DNA of 64,000 nucleotides from Propionibacteriales bacterium (GTDB taxonomy: Bacteria > Actinomycetota > Actinomycetes > Propionibacteriales > Nocardioidaceae). Every line of letters begins with the position of its first letter. Position 1 is the stretch's first letter. A program made the position numbers and the translations under genes. The DNA lies in NCBI GenBank assembly GCA_026392415.1, contig JAPLCC010000019.1:1-64000 (forward strand), read 5' to 3'. The notes below the pieces were generated by a model that worked only from the letters and a program-made list of their open reading frames with translations, was not told where the DNA came from and did no database searches. Shown in pieces: positions 34,323 through 44,039 of the stretch.

Positions 34323-34844
34323 TCAGGTGGCCGGGCCCAGACAGAGCAGGGTGTCCCGGGTGGCGTTCTTGCGCGGTTGGGTGCCGGTCACGCACTGGTC
34401 GGCGGACTTGCCGATCGACACGATCCTGACGGCGTTCGGATCGCCCTCGGCCTCGTCGCAAGCAATCTTCACCGAAAAGCTCTCGGCGTTCTTGAGGGTG
34501 AAACAGTCGCCCTCACTGGCATTGAGGTCGAGGCAGAGGTCAGCGAGGTCGCCGTCCTTCTTGTCGCTGCTGGAGATCTTGTAGGGGAGCTCCGCGGCCT
34601 TGTCGCAACCGCCCTTGTCGGACGTGACCACGTAGGCGGCTGCGGCGTCGCCACAGTCCTTCTCCTCGTGCTCGGAGACCGCGAGGGTGCCGGACATGGC
34701 CAGGCACTCACCGACCTCGGGGGCGTCGGCCGCGGCGACCTCGTCCTCGCCCCGGGTGAAGAGGTACGCAACAGCGACGACAACGAAGATCGCCACCGCA
34801 CCCGCGACGAGTCGTACGACGAGAGGCTTGCCGAGATGTGCCAT
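34323..34844 (-). CDS. LppU/SCO3897-type membrane-anchored protein
   Basis: A 173-residue protein with one N-terminal transmembrane helix (residues ~10-30, VRLVAGAVAIFVVVAVAYLF). The ~140-residue extracellular domain has several cysteines (GECLAM, KDCGD, KGGCDK, ADLCLD, GDCFTLK, IACDE, QCVTG, LLCLG) suited to disulfides. Similar domains occur in actinobacterial LppU/SCO3897-like proteins of unknown function. It is a single gene flanked by tRNA-Gln and the acyl-CoA dehydrogenase. Confidence 0.75.
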   Translation of the reverse strand: MAHLGKPLVVRLVAGAVAIFVVVAVAYLFTRGEDEVAAADAPEVGECLAMSGTLAVSEHEEKDCGDAAAAYVVTSDKGGCDKAAELPYKISSSDKKDGDLADLCLDLNASEGDCFTLKNAESFSVKIACDEAEGDPNAVRIVSIGKSADQCVTGTQPRKNATRDTLLCLGPAT

Positions 34845-34872
34845 GCCAGCAGCGTAGGTGGCTGGTCTCAGG

Positions 34873-36021
34873 TCAACGCAACAGGTCGCGCCCGATGACC
34901 ATGCGCTGCACCTGGTTGGTGCCCTCGAAGATCTGGGTCACCTTCGCGTCCCGGAACATCCGCTCGACCGGGTACTCCCGCGTGTAGCCGTTGCCGCCGA
35001 GCACCTGCACCGCGTCGGTCGTCACCCGCATCGCCGCATCCGAGGCGGTGAGCTTGGCGATCGACGCCTGGCGTGAGTACGGGCGCCCGGCGTCCTTGAG
35101 CCGCGCCGCGTGGAGGTACGCCGCCCGCGACCGCTCGACGTCTGCGGCCATGTCGGCCAGCAGGAACTGCAGGCCCTGGAATTCGCCGATCGTCTTGCCG
35201 AACTGCTGGCGCTGCCCGGCGTAGGCCACGGCATGGGCCAGCGCACCCTGGGCGATGCCGGTCGCGACGGCGGCGATGCCGAGCCGTCCAGCGTCGAGCG
35301 CCGACAGCGCCACCCGCATGCCGGCGCCCTCCTCACCGATCAACTGGTCGGCGGGCACCCGGGCGTCGTCGAAGAGGACCTGCGTGGTGACGTCGCAGTG
35401 CAGCCCCATCTTCTTCTCGGGCGCGCCGAAGGACATCCCGGGCGTTCCGTCGGGCACCACGAAGGCCGACAGGCCGCGCTTCGGGTCCTCGGACGTGCGG
35501 GCGAAGAGGATGTAGTAGTCGGCGCAGGAGCCGTTGGAGATCCACTGCTTGGTGCCCTTGACGACGTACTCGTCGCCGTCGCGGCGGGCGGAGGTCCGGA
35601 TGCCGCTCACGTCCGAGCCGGCCTGCGGCTCGGACAGGCAGTAGGCGCCGAGCCAGTCGCCCGAGAGCATCCGCGGCAACCACGCCTCACGCACCGCAGC
35701 TGAGGCGTTGGCGGCGACGACCGTGGCGGTGAGGGCGTGCACGCTCGCGCCGACACCGACGCTCGGCCAGGCCGTCGCGATCTCCTCGATGACCTGGAGG
35801 TACACCTCGTAGGGCTGGTTGCCGCCGCCGTACTCCTCGGTGAACGGCAGGCTCAGCAGGCCGGACCGTCCCAGGAGCCGGTAGGCGGCTTCCGGGAACT
35901 CGGCGCTTTCCTCGGCTGCTGCGACCTGCGGCGCAAGCTCCTTCGTCGCGATCTCGCGAGCCAGGGCAAGCAGCTCCTCGGCTTCCTCGCTGGGCAGCAG
36001 CCGGTCGACGGTGGTTCCCAT
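34873..36021 (-). CDS. acyl-CoA dehydrogenase
   Basis: A 382-residue flavin-dependent dehydrogenase that introduces a trans-2 double bond in acyl-CoA. AYCLSEPQAGSDVSGIRTSA near residue 128 and KGTKQWISNGSCADYYILFA near 153 bind FAD and substrate. QVLGGNGYTREYPVERMFRD near 340 and KVTQIFEGTNQVQRMVIGR near 360 carry the catalytic-base Glu. It is a stand-alone gene, so its pathway (fatty acid or branched-chain) cannot be set. ATG 36021 fits the family N terminus. Confidence 0.95.
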   Translation of the reverse strand: MGTTVDRLLPSEEAEELLALAREIATKELAPQVAAAEESAEFPEAAYRLLGRSGLLSLPFTEEYGGGNQPYEVYLQVIEEIATAWPSVGVGASVHALTATVVAANASAAVREAWLPRMLSGDWLGAYCLSEPQAGSDVSGIRTSARRDGDEYVVKGTKQWISNGSCADYYILFARTSEDPKRGLSAFVVPDGTPGMSFGAPEKKMGLHCDVTTQVLFDDARVPADQLIGEEGAGMRVALSALDAGRLGIAAVATGIAQGALAHAVAYAGQRQQFGKTIGEFQGLQFLLADMAADVERSRAAYLHAARLKDAGRPYSRQASIAKLTASDAAMRVTTDAVQVLGGNGYTREYPVERMFRDAKVTQIFEGTNQVQRMVIGRDLLR

Positions 36022-36058
36022 GGAGCCACCTTGTCAGACCGTTCCAGCGCCGGAGGGC

Positions 36059-37636
36059 TCAGCTGTCGGGGTAGGTCAACTCGAACCAGTCGTCGACGTC
36101 GTAGCGCCCGTTGGTCTGCAAGGTCACCGACTGGATGCCGACCGGCCGGCCCGCGCGGTAGGTGATGAGCGCGACCCCGGCTGCCCGGCGCAGCTTGCTG
36201 CCGATGGCGATGGCGTACGCCGCTCCGCCCGTGGTGCCGACCGTGTAGGAGTAGCCAACCTGGCCGTCCTCCCCGGTGACGGCGTTCGGACCGTCCTGGA
36301 CGTGGGTGTGTCCGCCGATGACGAGGTCGACGCAGCCGTTGGCGAGAGCCCGATCGCCGAAGTCGACGTCGTGGACGAGGATCGTGTTGACCCGCTCGCC
36401 CGCCTCGTCGGCGTCGCACGCCGCCTCGGTGAGCCGGTCCGTGACCTCGGACGACGTCAGTCCGGTCTCGTCGCGCCAGTTGCCCAGTCCGCTCGACCGC
36501 GGGTCGTCGACGCCGAGGATGCGGGCGTTGCCCGGGCCTTCGATCGGGGCACCGTCGAAGTAGGTCCAGCCGAGGTCCTCCATGTGCGAGCGCACGAAGG
36601 ATCCGTTGTCGTGGTTGCCAGCGACCGCCCAGCGGCCGTCGTGGTCCTCGAAGGCGGCAGCGACCGAGTCGAGCGAGAAGGCCTCCCACCGCTCCCCCGT
36701 GGACGTGTCGTCCCCCGCGTCGAACACGGCCGTGGCGCCACCGGCATCGGCGATCGCCCGCGCGACCCTGTCCATGCCGACGTTGTCGTGGCGGTCCGAC
36801 ACGAGCAGGACGACCGTCTCGTCCGTCTCCGGGTCCCGCAGCTCGAGGTCGGCAGCGTCGTCGGCGGCCTGCGAGTAGAACGTCAGTCCCTGCTGGTAGC
36901 TGCTCACGGCACTCGCGATCAGCCGACGGGTCTGCGCCGTCGAGGCATCGCCCAGGACCAGCACGTCGCGCGCCTCCTCCGGCAGGGGTACGCCGCTCCC
37001 GACGAAGTCCTGCAGCGAGGTCCAGTGCTCGACCGGCGGATCCGGCTGACCCCATCGCGTGGGTACGACGACCGCCGCCGCCACGACCAGCAGGACCGTC
37101 GCGCCGGCCGCACCCTTGCGGGTCGGCAGCACGGCCACCAACGCACGACGGCGCTGCGACCCGAGGGCAGCCCACATCAACAGGGGGACGGCACCGAGCG
37201 CCGCGCCCTGCACGAGCGCGGCGAGCGCCATCGAGCTCACGGCTCGCTCGACGACTGCGATCTGGCCTTCGGGCTGGGACGCGATCGCGGCGTACCGGGA
37301 GGTGAGCTCGGGCAACGACCCGGTGTCGCTCTTGCCGAGCTGGACCTCGACCCCGATCTGCGACGGCGAGGGCGCGCGCAGGTCCGGCAGCACCGGACCG
37401 GTGCGCAGCACCACCTCGCCCGAGAAGTCCGGGCTGACCTTCGCGTCGTGGCTGGCCAGGTCGACCTCGCGCTCGCTGCCGACGAAGATCATCGCCGCGA
37501 TGCAGAACGACAGCACCACCCAGATCCCGACGTAGGTCAGGACCTTCAGCAGCCGGAGTGGCGAGATCGCGAGGATCGGACTACCTCCGGGCCCGTGCCT
37601 CCGCGACCGCGTACAGCGCGACGGACGCAGCAACAC
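36059..37636 (-). CDS. membrane-anchored calcineurin-like metallophosphoesterase
   Basis: About 505-525 residues. Two N-terminal membrane helices (~30-50 LLKVLTYVGIWVVLSFCIAA, and ~130-155) and a third near 180 precede an extracytoplasmic phosphoesterase domain. The metal motifs are LLVSDRHDN, DAGDD, AVAGNHDNGS, ILVHDVDFG and IGGHTHVQ. The start is uncertain. The open frame begins at GTG 37636, overlapping rlmB by 56 bases. The best ribosome-binding site (GGAGG at the rlmB stop) instead lies 7 bases before an ATC at 37576, giving 505 residues. It may be co-transcribed with rlmB and cysS. Confidence 0.85.
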   Translation of the reverse strand: MLLRPSRCTRSRRHGPGGSPILAISPLRLLKVLTYVGIWVVLSFCIAAMIFVGSEREVDLASHDAKVSPDFSGEVVLRTGPVLPDLRAPSPSQIGVEVQLGKSDTGSLPELTSRYAAIASQPEGQIAVVERAVSSMALAALVQGAALGAVPLLMWAALGSQRRRALVAVLPTRKGAAGATVLLVVAAAVVVPTRWGQPDPPVEHWTSLQDFVGSGVPLPEEARDVLVLGDASTAQTRRLIASAVSSYQQGLTFYSQAADDAADLELRDPETDETVVLLVSDRHDNVGMDRVARAIADAGGATAVFDAGDDTSTGERWEAFSLDSVAAAFEDHDGRWAVAGNHDNGSFVRSHMEDLGWTYFDGAPIEGPGNARILGVDDPRSSGLGNWRDETGLTSSEVTDRLTEAACDADEAGERVNTILVHDVDFGDRALANGCVDLVIGGHTHVQDGPNAVTGEDGQVGYSYTVGTTGGAAYAIAIGSKLRRAAGVALITYRAGRPVGIQSVTLQTNGRYDVDDWFELTYPDS

Positions 37637-38552
37637 CGGCGTTCAGCGACTCCAGCACGCCAGCCATCGGGATCGAGAGCAGTCGGTCGCAGTTCTCCGC
37701 CACCAGACGGGCCAGGCCGTCGCCCTCGGAACCGATGACGAGCACCAGCGGGCCGTTGACCAGGTCGGCGTCGGCGACGAGCTCGGGAAGGGTCAGGTCG
37801 CCGTCGGCCGCGAGTCCGATCACGAAGCAGCCGGCATCCTGGTAGGCCTTGATCTGGCGGTTCAGGTTCACCGTCTGCGCCACGGGGCAGCGGGCGGCAG
37901 CGCCGGCGGAGGTCTTCCACGCCGACGCCGTCATCGATGCCGCACGACGCTCGGGGATCACGACGCCGTGGGCGCCGAATCCGGCGGAGCTGCGGATGAT
38001 CGCGCCGAGATTGCGGGGGTCGGTGATCGAGTCGAGCATCACGATGAGCGGCTCTTCCGCGGCCAGAGCGGCGGCCTCGAGCAGGTCGTTCGGGTCGGCG
38101 TACTCGTAGGGAGGGATGCGCGCGGCGATGCCCTGGTGGACAGCCTTGTCCGTGAGCTTGTCGAGCTCGGTGCGACTGACTTCCATGAGACCGACGCCGT
38201 TCTCAGCGGCCAGCCTGAACACCTCACGCAGACGCGTGTCGCGCTCGGTGTTGTCGGCGACGTAGACCGAGGTGATCGGGACCTTCTCGCGCAGCGCCTC
38301 GAGCACGGAGTTGCGGCCGGCGATCCACTCGGCGTCGCTGGTGCGGCGCTTGCCACCACTGCCGCCTCCGGCGCGCTTGGCCTCGCGCTTCTTGTACTCC
38401 TCGGCCTTGTGCGTCTTGTGGTAGGGCCGGTCAGCCGCCTTCGGCGTCGGGCCCTTGCCCTCCAGACCGCGGCGTACCTGCCCACCCGAGCCGGCCTGCG
38501 GCCGCTTGCTCGACTTGCGGATCGCGCCCTTGCGCGAAGAATTGCCTGCCAT
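37581..38552 (-). CDS. rlmB: 23S rRNA (guanosine-2'-O)-methyltransferase RlmB
   Basis: A 323-residue SPOUT-class methyltransferase, expected to methylate G2251 (E. coli numbering) in the ribosomal P loop. The first ~75 residues are a Lys/Arg/Gly-rich tail (HKTHKAEEYKKREAKRAGGG). An RNA-binding domain starts at WIAGRNSVLEALREKVPITS. The catalytic knot carries ITDPRNLGAIIRSSAGFGAH, LVLVIGSEGDGL and IPMAGVLESLNAGVAASVAL. It lies 3 bases downstream of cysS, the conserved cysS-rlmB pair. Confidence 0.95.
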   Translation of the reverse strand: MAGNSSRKGAIRKSSKRPQAGSGGQVRRGLEGKGPTPKAADRPYHKTHKAEEYKKREAKRAGGGSGGKRRTSDAEWIAGRNSVLEALREKVPITSVYVADNTERDTRLREVFRLAAENGVGLMEVSRTELDKLTDKAVHQGIAARIPPYEYADPNDLLEAAALAAEEPLIVMLDSITDPRNLGAIIRSSAGFGAHGVVIPERRAASMTASAWKTSAGAAARCPVAQTVNLNRQIKAYQDAGCFVIGLAADGDLTLPELVADADLVNGPLVLVIGSEGDGLARLVAENCDRLLSIPMAGVLESLNAGVAASVALYAVAEARARR

Positions 38553-38555
38553 TGT

Positions 38556-39992
38556 TCAGCTCACTGTCCAGGTCGGTCCATCAGGAGTGTCGGTGACCTC
38601 GATGCCGGCCGACTTGATTCGATCGCGGATCGCGTCCGCACGCGCCCAGTCCTTGTCAGCGCGGGCCTGCGTGCGCTCGTCGAGGAGTCCGGCGACGAGC
38701 ACGTCGACCGCGGCCGTCAGCCGCTCCTCGGTGTCGTTGCTGGAGGCGCTCGCCGCCCACGCGGGGTCGTGCGGGTGCACGCCGAGGACCTCGAGCATCG
38801 CCGCGACGGAAGCGGCGACGTCGGTGACGTCGTCGCCTGCTGCCAGCCGGCGGTTGCCCTCGCGGACGGCGTCGTAGAGCACGGCGACAGCCGCCGGCGT
38901 ACCGAGGTCGTCGTCGAGGGCTGCCGCGAAGGCGTCGGGGATCTGGTCCCGAGACGGTTGCTGCGCAACCTCCTCGACCAACGAAGTCTCGCGACCCACA
39001 CCGGCGCGCTCGAGGAACGACTCGATCCGCCGGTAACCCTCGGCGGCCTCGTCGAGCGCCTGGTCGGAGAACTCCACGTGCGAGCGGTAGTGCGCCGCGA
39101 CCATGTAGAACCGCAGCTCCACTCCACGAACGCGCTGCAGCACCGCGGGGATGCTGAGGGTGTTGCCGAGCGACTTGCTCATCTTCTCGCCGGCGGTCGT
39201 GATCCAGGCGTTGTGCATCCAGTACGACGCGAACGCGCCGCCGGCGGCGCGGGACTGCGCCTGCTCGTTCTCGTGGTGCGGGAAGCGGAGGTCGACGCCG
39301 CCGCCGTGGATGTCGAACGCCGGACCGAGGTACTTGCCCGCCATCGCCGAGCACTCGATGTGCCAGCCCGGCCGGCCGGCGCCCCACGGGCTCGGCCACG
39401 ACGCGGTCGTCGGCTCGGACTCCTTGCGGCCCTTCCACAGGGCGAAGTCGCGGGGATCGCGCTTGCCGCGCGGGTCAGCGTCTGCGGCGGGCTCCATGTC
39501 GTCGATGCCCTGGTGCGTCAGCTCGCCGTACGACGGCCAGGAGCGCACGTCGAAGTAGACGTCGCCCGACGCATCGGCGGCCGGATAGGCGTGGCCGCGC
39601 GCGATCAGTTCCTCGATCAGCACGATCATCTCGGGGATGTGACCGGTGGCAGCGGGCTCGTAGGTCGGCGGAGCGACGTTGAGCGCGGCGTAGGCCTTGT
39701 CCAGCTCGATCTTCATCGCGTAGGCGAGGTTGTACCAGGGGCGTCCCTGCTCGGCCGACTTCGCGAGGATCTTGTCGTCGATGTCGGTGATGTTGCGGAT
39801 GAATGTGACGTCGTGGCCGCGAAAGCGCAGCCAGCGCTGCAGCACGTCGAAGTTCACCGCGGACCGGACGTGGCCGACGTGCGGCTCGCTCTGGACCGTC
39901 AGACCGCACACGTACAGACTCGCCTTGCCCGCCTCGAGGGGCACGAAGTCACGGACTTCGCGAGTCGCCGTGTCGTAGAGCCTGATCGTCAC
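38556..39992 (-). CDS. cysS: cysteinyl-tRNA synthetase
   Basis: A 478-residue class I synthetase. [20 protein letters not shown] has the first zinc Cys and the HIGH-type [17 protein letters not shown] and [14 protein letters not shown] supply the remaining zinc ligands, and [10 protein letters not shown] is the KMSKS loop. The length and the C-terminal anticodon domain are standard for CysRS. The mycothiol ligase MshC is a CysRS paralogue, but the full C-terminal domain here favours CysRS. ATG 39992 fits the family start. Confidence 0.95.
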   Translation of the reverse strand: MTIRLYDTATREVRDFVPLEAGKASLYVCGLTVQSEPHVGHVRSAVNFDVLQRWLRFRGHDVTFIRNITDIDDKILAKSAEQGRPWYNLAYAMKIELDKAYAALNVAPPTYEPAATGHIPEMIVLIEELIARGHAYPAADASGDVYFDVRSWPSYGELTHQGIDDMEPAADADPRGKRDPRDFALWKGRKESEPTTASWPSPWGAGRPGWHIECSAMAGKYLGPAFDIHGGGVDLRFPHHENEQAQSRAAGGAFASYWMHNAWITTAGEKMSKSLGNTLSIPAVLQRVRGVELRFYMVAAHYRSHVEFSDQALDEAAEGYRRIESFLERAGVGRETSLVEEVAQQPSRDQIPDAFAAALDDDLGTPAAVAVLYDAVREGNRRLAAGDDVTDVAASVAAMLEVLGVHPHDPAWAASASSNDTEERLTAAVDVLVAGLLDERTQARADKDWARADAIRDRIKSAGIEVTDTPDGPTWTVS

Positions 39993-40032
39993 CCGCCCAG
40001 TCTAGGGATTCACGCGGCCAGCCCGCGCATTG

Positions 40033-40767
40033 TCAGCAGCCGTAGCCGCCGTCGACGTCGAGTTTCTGACCGGAGATGAAACCGGCGCGGGGCGAGGCGA
40101 GGAAACAGACGGCTTCGGCGATGTCGGCGGCCGATCCGAAGGTACGCAGCGGGATGTTGGCGCGGGTGACCTCGAGCGCCCGCTCGTCCAGCTCACCCGA
40201 GGAGATCAACCGCTCGGCCATCCCGTCGCTGAGCATGCCGGGGCCGACCGCGTTGACCCGGACGCCGTACCGGCCCTCCTCGACGGCGAGTCCGCGCACC
40301 AGCGCCTCGACAGCGGCCTTCGGCGCCGACGAGAGTCCGTCGCGGACCGGGAAGCGGGACGTCGCGGCCGTGGTCACGGCCGTCAGCGATCCGCGCGACT
40401 CGCGGAGGAACGGGAGGGCGGCGTGGGCGACGGCGAAGAATCCGGCCGCGTCGACCTGCAGCTGCTCGACCATGGCCGACGGCGCGACCCGCGACAGGTG
40501 GACCATCGGCACGTGCGGTCCGGCGGCGTACACGACCGTGTGCAACCCGCTCAGCTCTGCTGCGGCGTGGCCGACGACGCGCGCCACCTCGTCGATGTCC
40601 CCCAGATCCAGGCCGTAGGACGCCACGCCCACCTCGACCGGACGGGTGCGATGTGTCACCGCGACACGGGCCCCACGTTCGATGAGCAGGTCGGCAATCG
40701 CGCGGCCGAGGCCACCGGAACCCCCGACGACGAGCGCGCCGCCCACCAGGTCAGCGAAATCGCCCAC
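40033..40767 (-). CDS. SDR-family oxidoreductase
   Basis: A 244-residue classical SDR. ALVVGGSGGLGRAIADLLIE is the cofactor loop, VVYAAGPHVPM replaces the usual NNAG, and the C-terminal half has the common ending AGFISGQKLDVDGGYG. The catalytic Tyr-x-x-x-Lys is not visible: after TTAATSRFPVRDGLSSAPKA, the position expected for Tyr is Ser, with the Lys kept. It could be a non-catalytic or modified SDR. GTG 40767 is one base beyond the stop of the molybdopterin enzyme gene, so the two are probably coupled. Confidence 0.85.
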   Translation of the reverse strand: MGDFADLVGGALVVGGSGGLGRAIADLLIERGARVAVTHRTRPVEVGVASYGLDLGDIDEVARVVGHAAAELSGLHTVVYAAGPHVPMVHLSRVAPSAMVEQLQVDAAGFFAVAHAALPFLRESRGSLTAVTTAATSRFPVRDGLSSAPKAAVEALVRGLAVEEGRYGVRVNAVGPGMLSDGMAERLISSGELDERALEVTRANIPLRTFGSAADIAEAVCFLASPRAGFISGQKLDVDGGYGC

Positions 40768-40768
40768 G

Positions 40769-42310
40769 TCAGGCCTTGGCGTTGATGTCGATCGAGTGCC
40801 AGCCGGTCGCGCCGTCGGGCAGCACGTCCGCGATCGCACCGGTCTGCACGTTGCCGCGCCTGTCGGTGGCCCGCACCCGGATCTGGTGCTCGCCCTCGTC
40901 GAGGTCGAGCTCGGTGCGCCACTGCACCCATGTGTCGGTGTTGGGGGTGGTCGCGAGCCGGGCCGGCTGCCACGCTCCGCCGTCTACCTGCACCTCGACG
41001 CCCGAGATGCCGGTGTGCTGGAGCCATGCGACGCCGGCCACGACGACCTTGCCCGCGGGGACTTCGTCGCCGTTGCTGGGCACCTCGATCTTGGACGCGA
41101 TCTTCACCGGCCCCCGCTCGGACCAGCCCTTGCCCGTCCAGTAGGCGTCGATCTGGTCGAACCGCGTGACCTCCATGTCCACGACCCACTTCGTCGCCGA
41201 CACGTAGCCGTAGAGCCCGGGAACGATGGTCCGCACCGGGAAACCGTGCTCGATCGGCAGCGGTTCGCCGTTCATCGCGACCGCCAGCATCGCGTTGCGG
41301 CTCCGGTCGCGCAGCTCGGCCAACGGCGTCCCGCAGGTCCATCCGTCCTCGGAGGTCTGCAGCACCGCGTCGGCATCAGCATGGACGCCGACCTCGGCGA
41401 GGATCGGCGCCAGGAGCACGCCGCTCCACCACGCGTTGCCGATCAGGTCGCCGCCGACCTCGTTGGAGACACAGTTGAGGGTGATCCAGTCCTGGGTGAT
41501 CCCGCGGGACACGAGGTCCTGGTAGGTCAGGGTGATCTCGCGATCGACCATGCCGTGGATGCGGAGTTGCCAGTCGGCCGGCTCGATCGTCGGCTTGATG
41601 AAGGCCGTGTCGATCAGGTAGAAGTCCTCGCTCGGCGTCTGCCAGGCCGAGACGTTGTCGATCCCGAAGCTGGCACCGTTCGGCACGTCCGGTGCCGTGA
41701 CACCTTCCAGTCGCAACAGGCGCCGACTCTCCTCGGCCCGGCGCCGGGCGCTTCCGGCCAGTCGACCGAGCAGGCCGCCGAACGCGGCGAAGCCGGCCGT
41801 GGCGCCGGCGACGACGAAGAAGTTGCGTCGGGTGTGCATCGGTTCGACGGCGGGGTCGTCGGCCTCGGCCACCATCTCCCAGCGCCGCAACCACTCGGCC
41901 AGCACGGCGAGGGCGACGATCCAGAACAGCAGGCCCACGACGACTGGCGCGAAGTCGATGAGGCTCGGCGTCGGCTTGGCGAGCACCGCCACGACCGCGA
42001 CGCCCGCCAGGACGCCGTACCCGACCATGGCGGCCCACCACCGGGTGCGGGCCAGTCGTCCGAGCACCGCGAAGGTGACACAGAGGAAGATCAGGATGCC
42101 GACGACGAGGATCTTCTTGTCGTCCTTGTCGAAGGTGTCGATCGCCCATTTCACGACCGAACCGGGAGTCAGGTTCGCGAAGCCTTCCGCGACGACCACG
42201 ACCGGCGACTCACGCACGTGGAGCAACGCGGCGGCGGCGTAGCTCATCGCCAGTCCGACCGCGCCGGCCAGCAGGCCAGCCAGCGCCCACCAACCTCGGG
42301 ATGTCTTCAC
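40769..42310 (-). CDS. membrane-bound sulfite-oxidase-type molybdopterin oxidoreductase
   Basis: A 513-residue protein. Four membrane helices (residues ~8-28, ~65-85, ~90-110, ~118-140) precede a TAT-like motif ([20 protein letters not shown]), which may form a fifth. The remainder is a sulfite-oxidase fold: [20 protein letters not shown] followed by [10 protein letters not shown] with the molybdenum-ligand Cys, and a C-terminal dimerisation domain ([20 protein letters not shown]). The substrate is unknown; relatives oxidise sulfite or reduce S- and N-oxides. An N-terminal membrane domain on this fold is frequent in actinobacteria. Confidence 0.9.
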   Translation of the reverse strand: MKTSRGWWALAGLLAGAVGLAMSYAAAALLHVRESPVVVVAEGFANLTPGSVVKWAIDTFDKDDKKILVVGILIFLCVTFAVLGRLARTRWWAAMVGYGVLAGVAVVAVLAKPTPSLIDFAPVVVGLLFWIVALAVLAEWLRRWEMVAEADDPAVEPMHTRRNFFVVAGATAGFAAFGGLLGRLAGSARRRAEESRRLLRLEGVTAPDVPNGASFGIDNVSAWQTPSEDFYLIDTAFIKPTIEPADWQLRIHGMVDREITLTYQDLVSRGITQDWITLNCVSNEVGGDLIGNAWWSGVLLAPILAEVGVHADADAVLQTSEDGWTCGTPLAELRDRSRNAMLAVAMNGEPLPIEHGFPVRTIVPGLYGYVSATKWVVDMEVTRFDQIDAYWTGKGWSERGPVKIASKIEVPSNGDEVPAGKVVVAGVAWLQHTGISGVEVQVDGGAWQPARLATTPNTDTWVQWRTELDLDEGEHQIRVRATDRRGNVQTGAIADVLPDGATGWHSIDINAKA

Positions 42311-42342
42311 GTGGTCGATTGTCCCTCAGGCATGATCAGAGC

Positions 42343-42864
42343 GTGAACCCAACTGGCAAAGGGAGTGTCGCCGCCGCCCTCGCCGGGCTCCGGACCGGCA
42401 TCGGAACCGACGTCCACCGACTCGTTCCGCGCACCGAGGACGACGCTCCGTTGGCCCTGGGCGGGTTGCAGTGGCCCGACGAGGACGTCCGGCTCGAGGG
42501 TCACTCGGACGCCGACGTCGCCGCCCACGCGGCCTGCGACGCACTGCTGTCCGCGGCCGGCCTGGGCGACCTCGGCAGCAACTTCGGTACGGCGGAGCCG
42601 CAATGGTCGGGCGCGAGCGGTGCAACGCTGCTCGGCGAGACCCGCCGCCGGGTCGAGGCTGCCGGATTCACGATCCTCAACGTCTCCGTCCAGGTGATCG
42701 GCAACCGGCCGAAGATCGGCCCGCGGCGCGCCGAGGCCGAGGCGGTCCTCACCGGGGTGCTGTCGGCGCCGGTCTCGCTGTCGGCCACCACGACCGACGG
42801 TCTCGGTCTCACCGGACGCGGCGAAGGGGTCGCCGCGATCGCGACGGCGCTGATCACCGCCTGA
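42343..42864 (+). CDS. ispF: 2-C-methyl-D-erythritol 2,4-cyclodiphosphate synthase
   Basis: A 173-residue IspF of the MEP isoprenoid pathway. [13 protein letters not shown] carries the Zn ligands Asp and His, [17 protein letters not shown] the third ligand, and [20 protein letters not shown] the CMP-binding end. GTG 42343 (VNPTGKG) is preceded by ATGATCA and appears leaderless or nearly so. It is separated from ispD by the opposite-strand nirD gene, instead of the usual ispD-ispF adjacency. Confidence 0.95.
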   Translation: MNPTGKGSVAAALAGLRTGIGTDVHRLVPRTEDDAPLALGGLQWPDEDVRLEGHSDADVAAHAACDALLSAAGLGDLGSNFGTAEPQWSGASGATLLGETRRRVEAAGFTILNVSVQVIGNRPKIGPRRAEAEAVLTGVLSAPVSLSATTTDGLGLTGRGEGVAAIATALITA

Positions 42865-42871
42865 CAAGGGG

Positions 42872-43237
42872 TCAGGCCGCGACGGTCTTTCGGTGTCCGA
42901 CCAGAACGACGCCCTCGACCACCTTCACGTCGTACGCCGGAACGGCCGCGTGCACGTCGTCCAGGCAGCGGCCCGTGCGCAGGTCGAACGCATGCCGATG
43001 CGCGGGCGAGGCCACGAACGGGGTCTCCCCGCGGCGGCCGACGATCCCCTTGGAGATGCCCCCGATCGCGTGTCGGGCGAACGGGTCGTGGTTGCCGAGC
43101 GCGTACACCGCGTCGTCGCCCGTACGGAAGATCGCGATCGCCTGCCCATGCACGAGCGCGGTCACACCGCGATCGACCTCGAGCTCGGCCATCCGGCAGA
43201 CCGGCTGCCATTCCTCCACGGCCCCGCGACCTGTCAT
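42872..43237 (-). CDS. nirD: nitrite reductase small subunit (NirD)
   Basis: A 121-residue Rieske-fold protein that, like NirD, lacks the iron-sulfur ligands. [40 protein letters not shown] and [20 protein letters not shown] match assimilatory NirD, the partner of NirB siroheme nitrite reductase. No nirB is nearby. ATG 43237 begins [10 protein letters not shown]. Its position between ispF and ispD is unusual. Confidence 0.88.
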   Translation of the reverse strand: MTGRGAVEEWQPVCRMAELEVDRGVTALVHGQAIAIFRTGDDAVYALGNHDPFARHAIGGISKGIVGRRGETPFVASPAHRHAFDLRTGRCLDDVHAAVPAYDVKVVEGVVLVGHRKTVAA

Positions 43238-43363
43238 GACTGTGAACGTAGGTGTGCTCTGTTCTCGCCAACGTTTCGCTGTGTAACGGGCGTGAAAACG
43301 CTTTCTCCCGGACGCTCGGCTCGCGGGCACCCTCGAACGGCCCCGGCGGGCTACCCTCGCCCG

Positions 43364-44038
43364 GTGCCAACAGCTGCAGTGGTCGTCCTCGGTGCCGGAA
43401 GCGGCACCCGCGTCGGCGCCGACCTCAACAAGGTGCTGCTGAACCTGCGGGACCGGCCGCTCCTCGCCTGGTCCGTCCAGACGGCCCTGTCCGTTCCTGG
43501 CGTCGACCCGGTCGTGGTGGTCTGCCGACCCGGGGAACGCACCGCCGTCGCGACCGCCCTTGCACCGCACATCGGCGAGCACGAGCTGTTGCTGATCGAC
43601 GGCGGCGCAACCCGGCAGGCGAGCGAGCAGGCGGCGCTGGACCTCCTCGCGCCGCGCGTCGCGGCGGGCGAGATCGACGTGATCGCCATCCACGACGGCG
43701 CCCGACCGCTCGCGGACGCCGACCTGTTCATGCGAGCGATCACCATCGCGCGCGAGTACGGCGGCGCCGTACCCACGCTCGACCTGCCGGGTCTGTTCCC
43801 CCCGTCGGTCGACCACCTGGTCGGCGTCCAGACTCCGCAGGCGTTCCGTGCCGCACCTCTGATCGCGGCCTACGCCGCAGCGACCGAGGCCGGCTTCGAC
43901 GGCACCGACACCGCCGCCTCGTTCGCGCGATTCGCCCCGGGCGGCGGCACGATCCGCGCCGTCCCCGCCGGATCGACCAACCTCAAGGTCACCTTCGCGG
44001 AGGACCTGCCGGTCGCCGAACGCCTGCTGGCGGACTGA
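43364..44038 (+). CDS. ispD: IspD-type cytidylyltransferase, arm-deleted copy
   Basis: A 224-residue member of the 2-C-methyl-D-erythritol 4-phosphate cytidylyltransferase family. Present are the CTP loop [19 protein letters not shown] (Arg and Lys matching E. coli R20, K27), [15 protein letters not shown] (D106, R109), [13 protein letters not shown] and [13 protein letters not shown] (K213). Between [10 protein letters not shown] and VGVQTPQ only 12 residues remain where E. coli and M. tuberculosis have about 23. The arm with DT-x-K and T-x-(D/E)-R is therefore deleted. The neighbouring gene on the other strand retains exactly that segment. GTG 43364. Confidence 0.88.
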   Translation: MPTAAVVVLGAGSGTRVGADLNKVLLNLRDRPLLAWSVQTALSVPGVDPVVVVCRPGERTAVATALAPHIGEHELLLIDGGATRQASEQAALDLLAPRVAAGEIDVIAIHDGARPLADADLFMRAITIAREYGGAVPTLDLPGLFPPSVDHLVGVQTPQAFRAAPLIAAYAAATEAGFDGTDTAASFARFAPGGGTIRAVPAGSTNLKVTFAEDLPVAERLLAD

Positions 44039-44039
44039 C

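Noticed and set aside
38556..39992. MshC mycothiol ligase instead of CysRS
   Set aside because: The length and the complete C-terminal anticodon-binding domain, and the adjacent rlmB, favour cysteinyl-tRNA synthetase.
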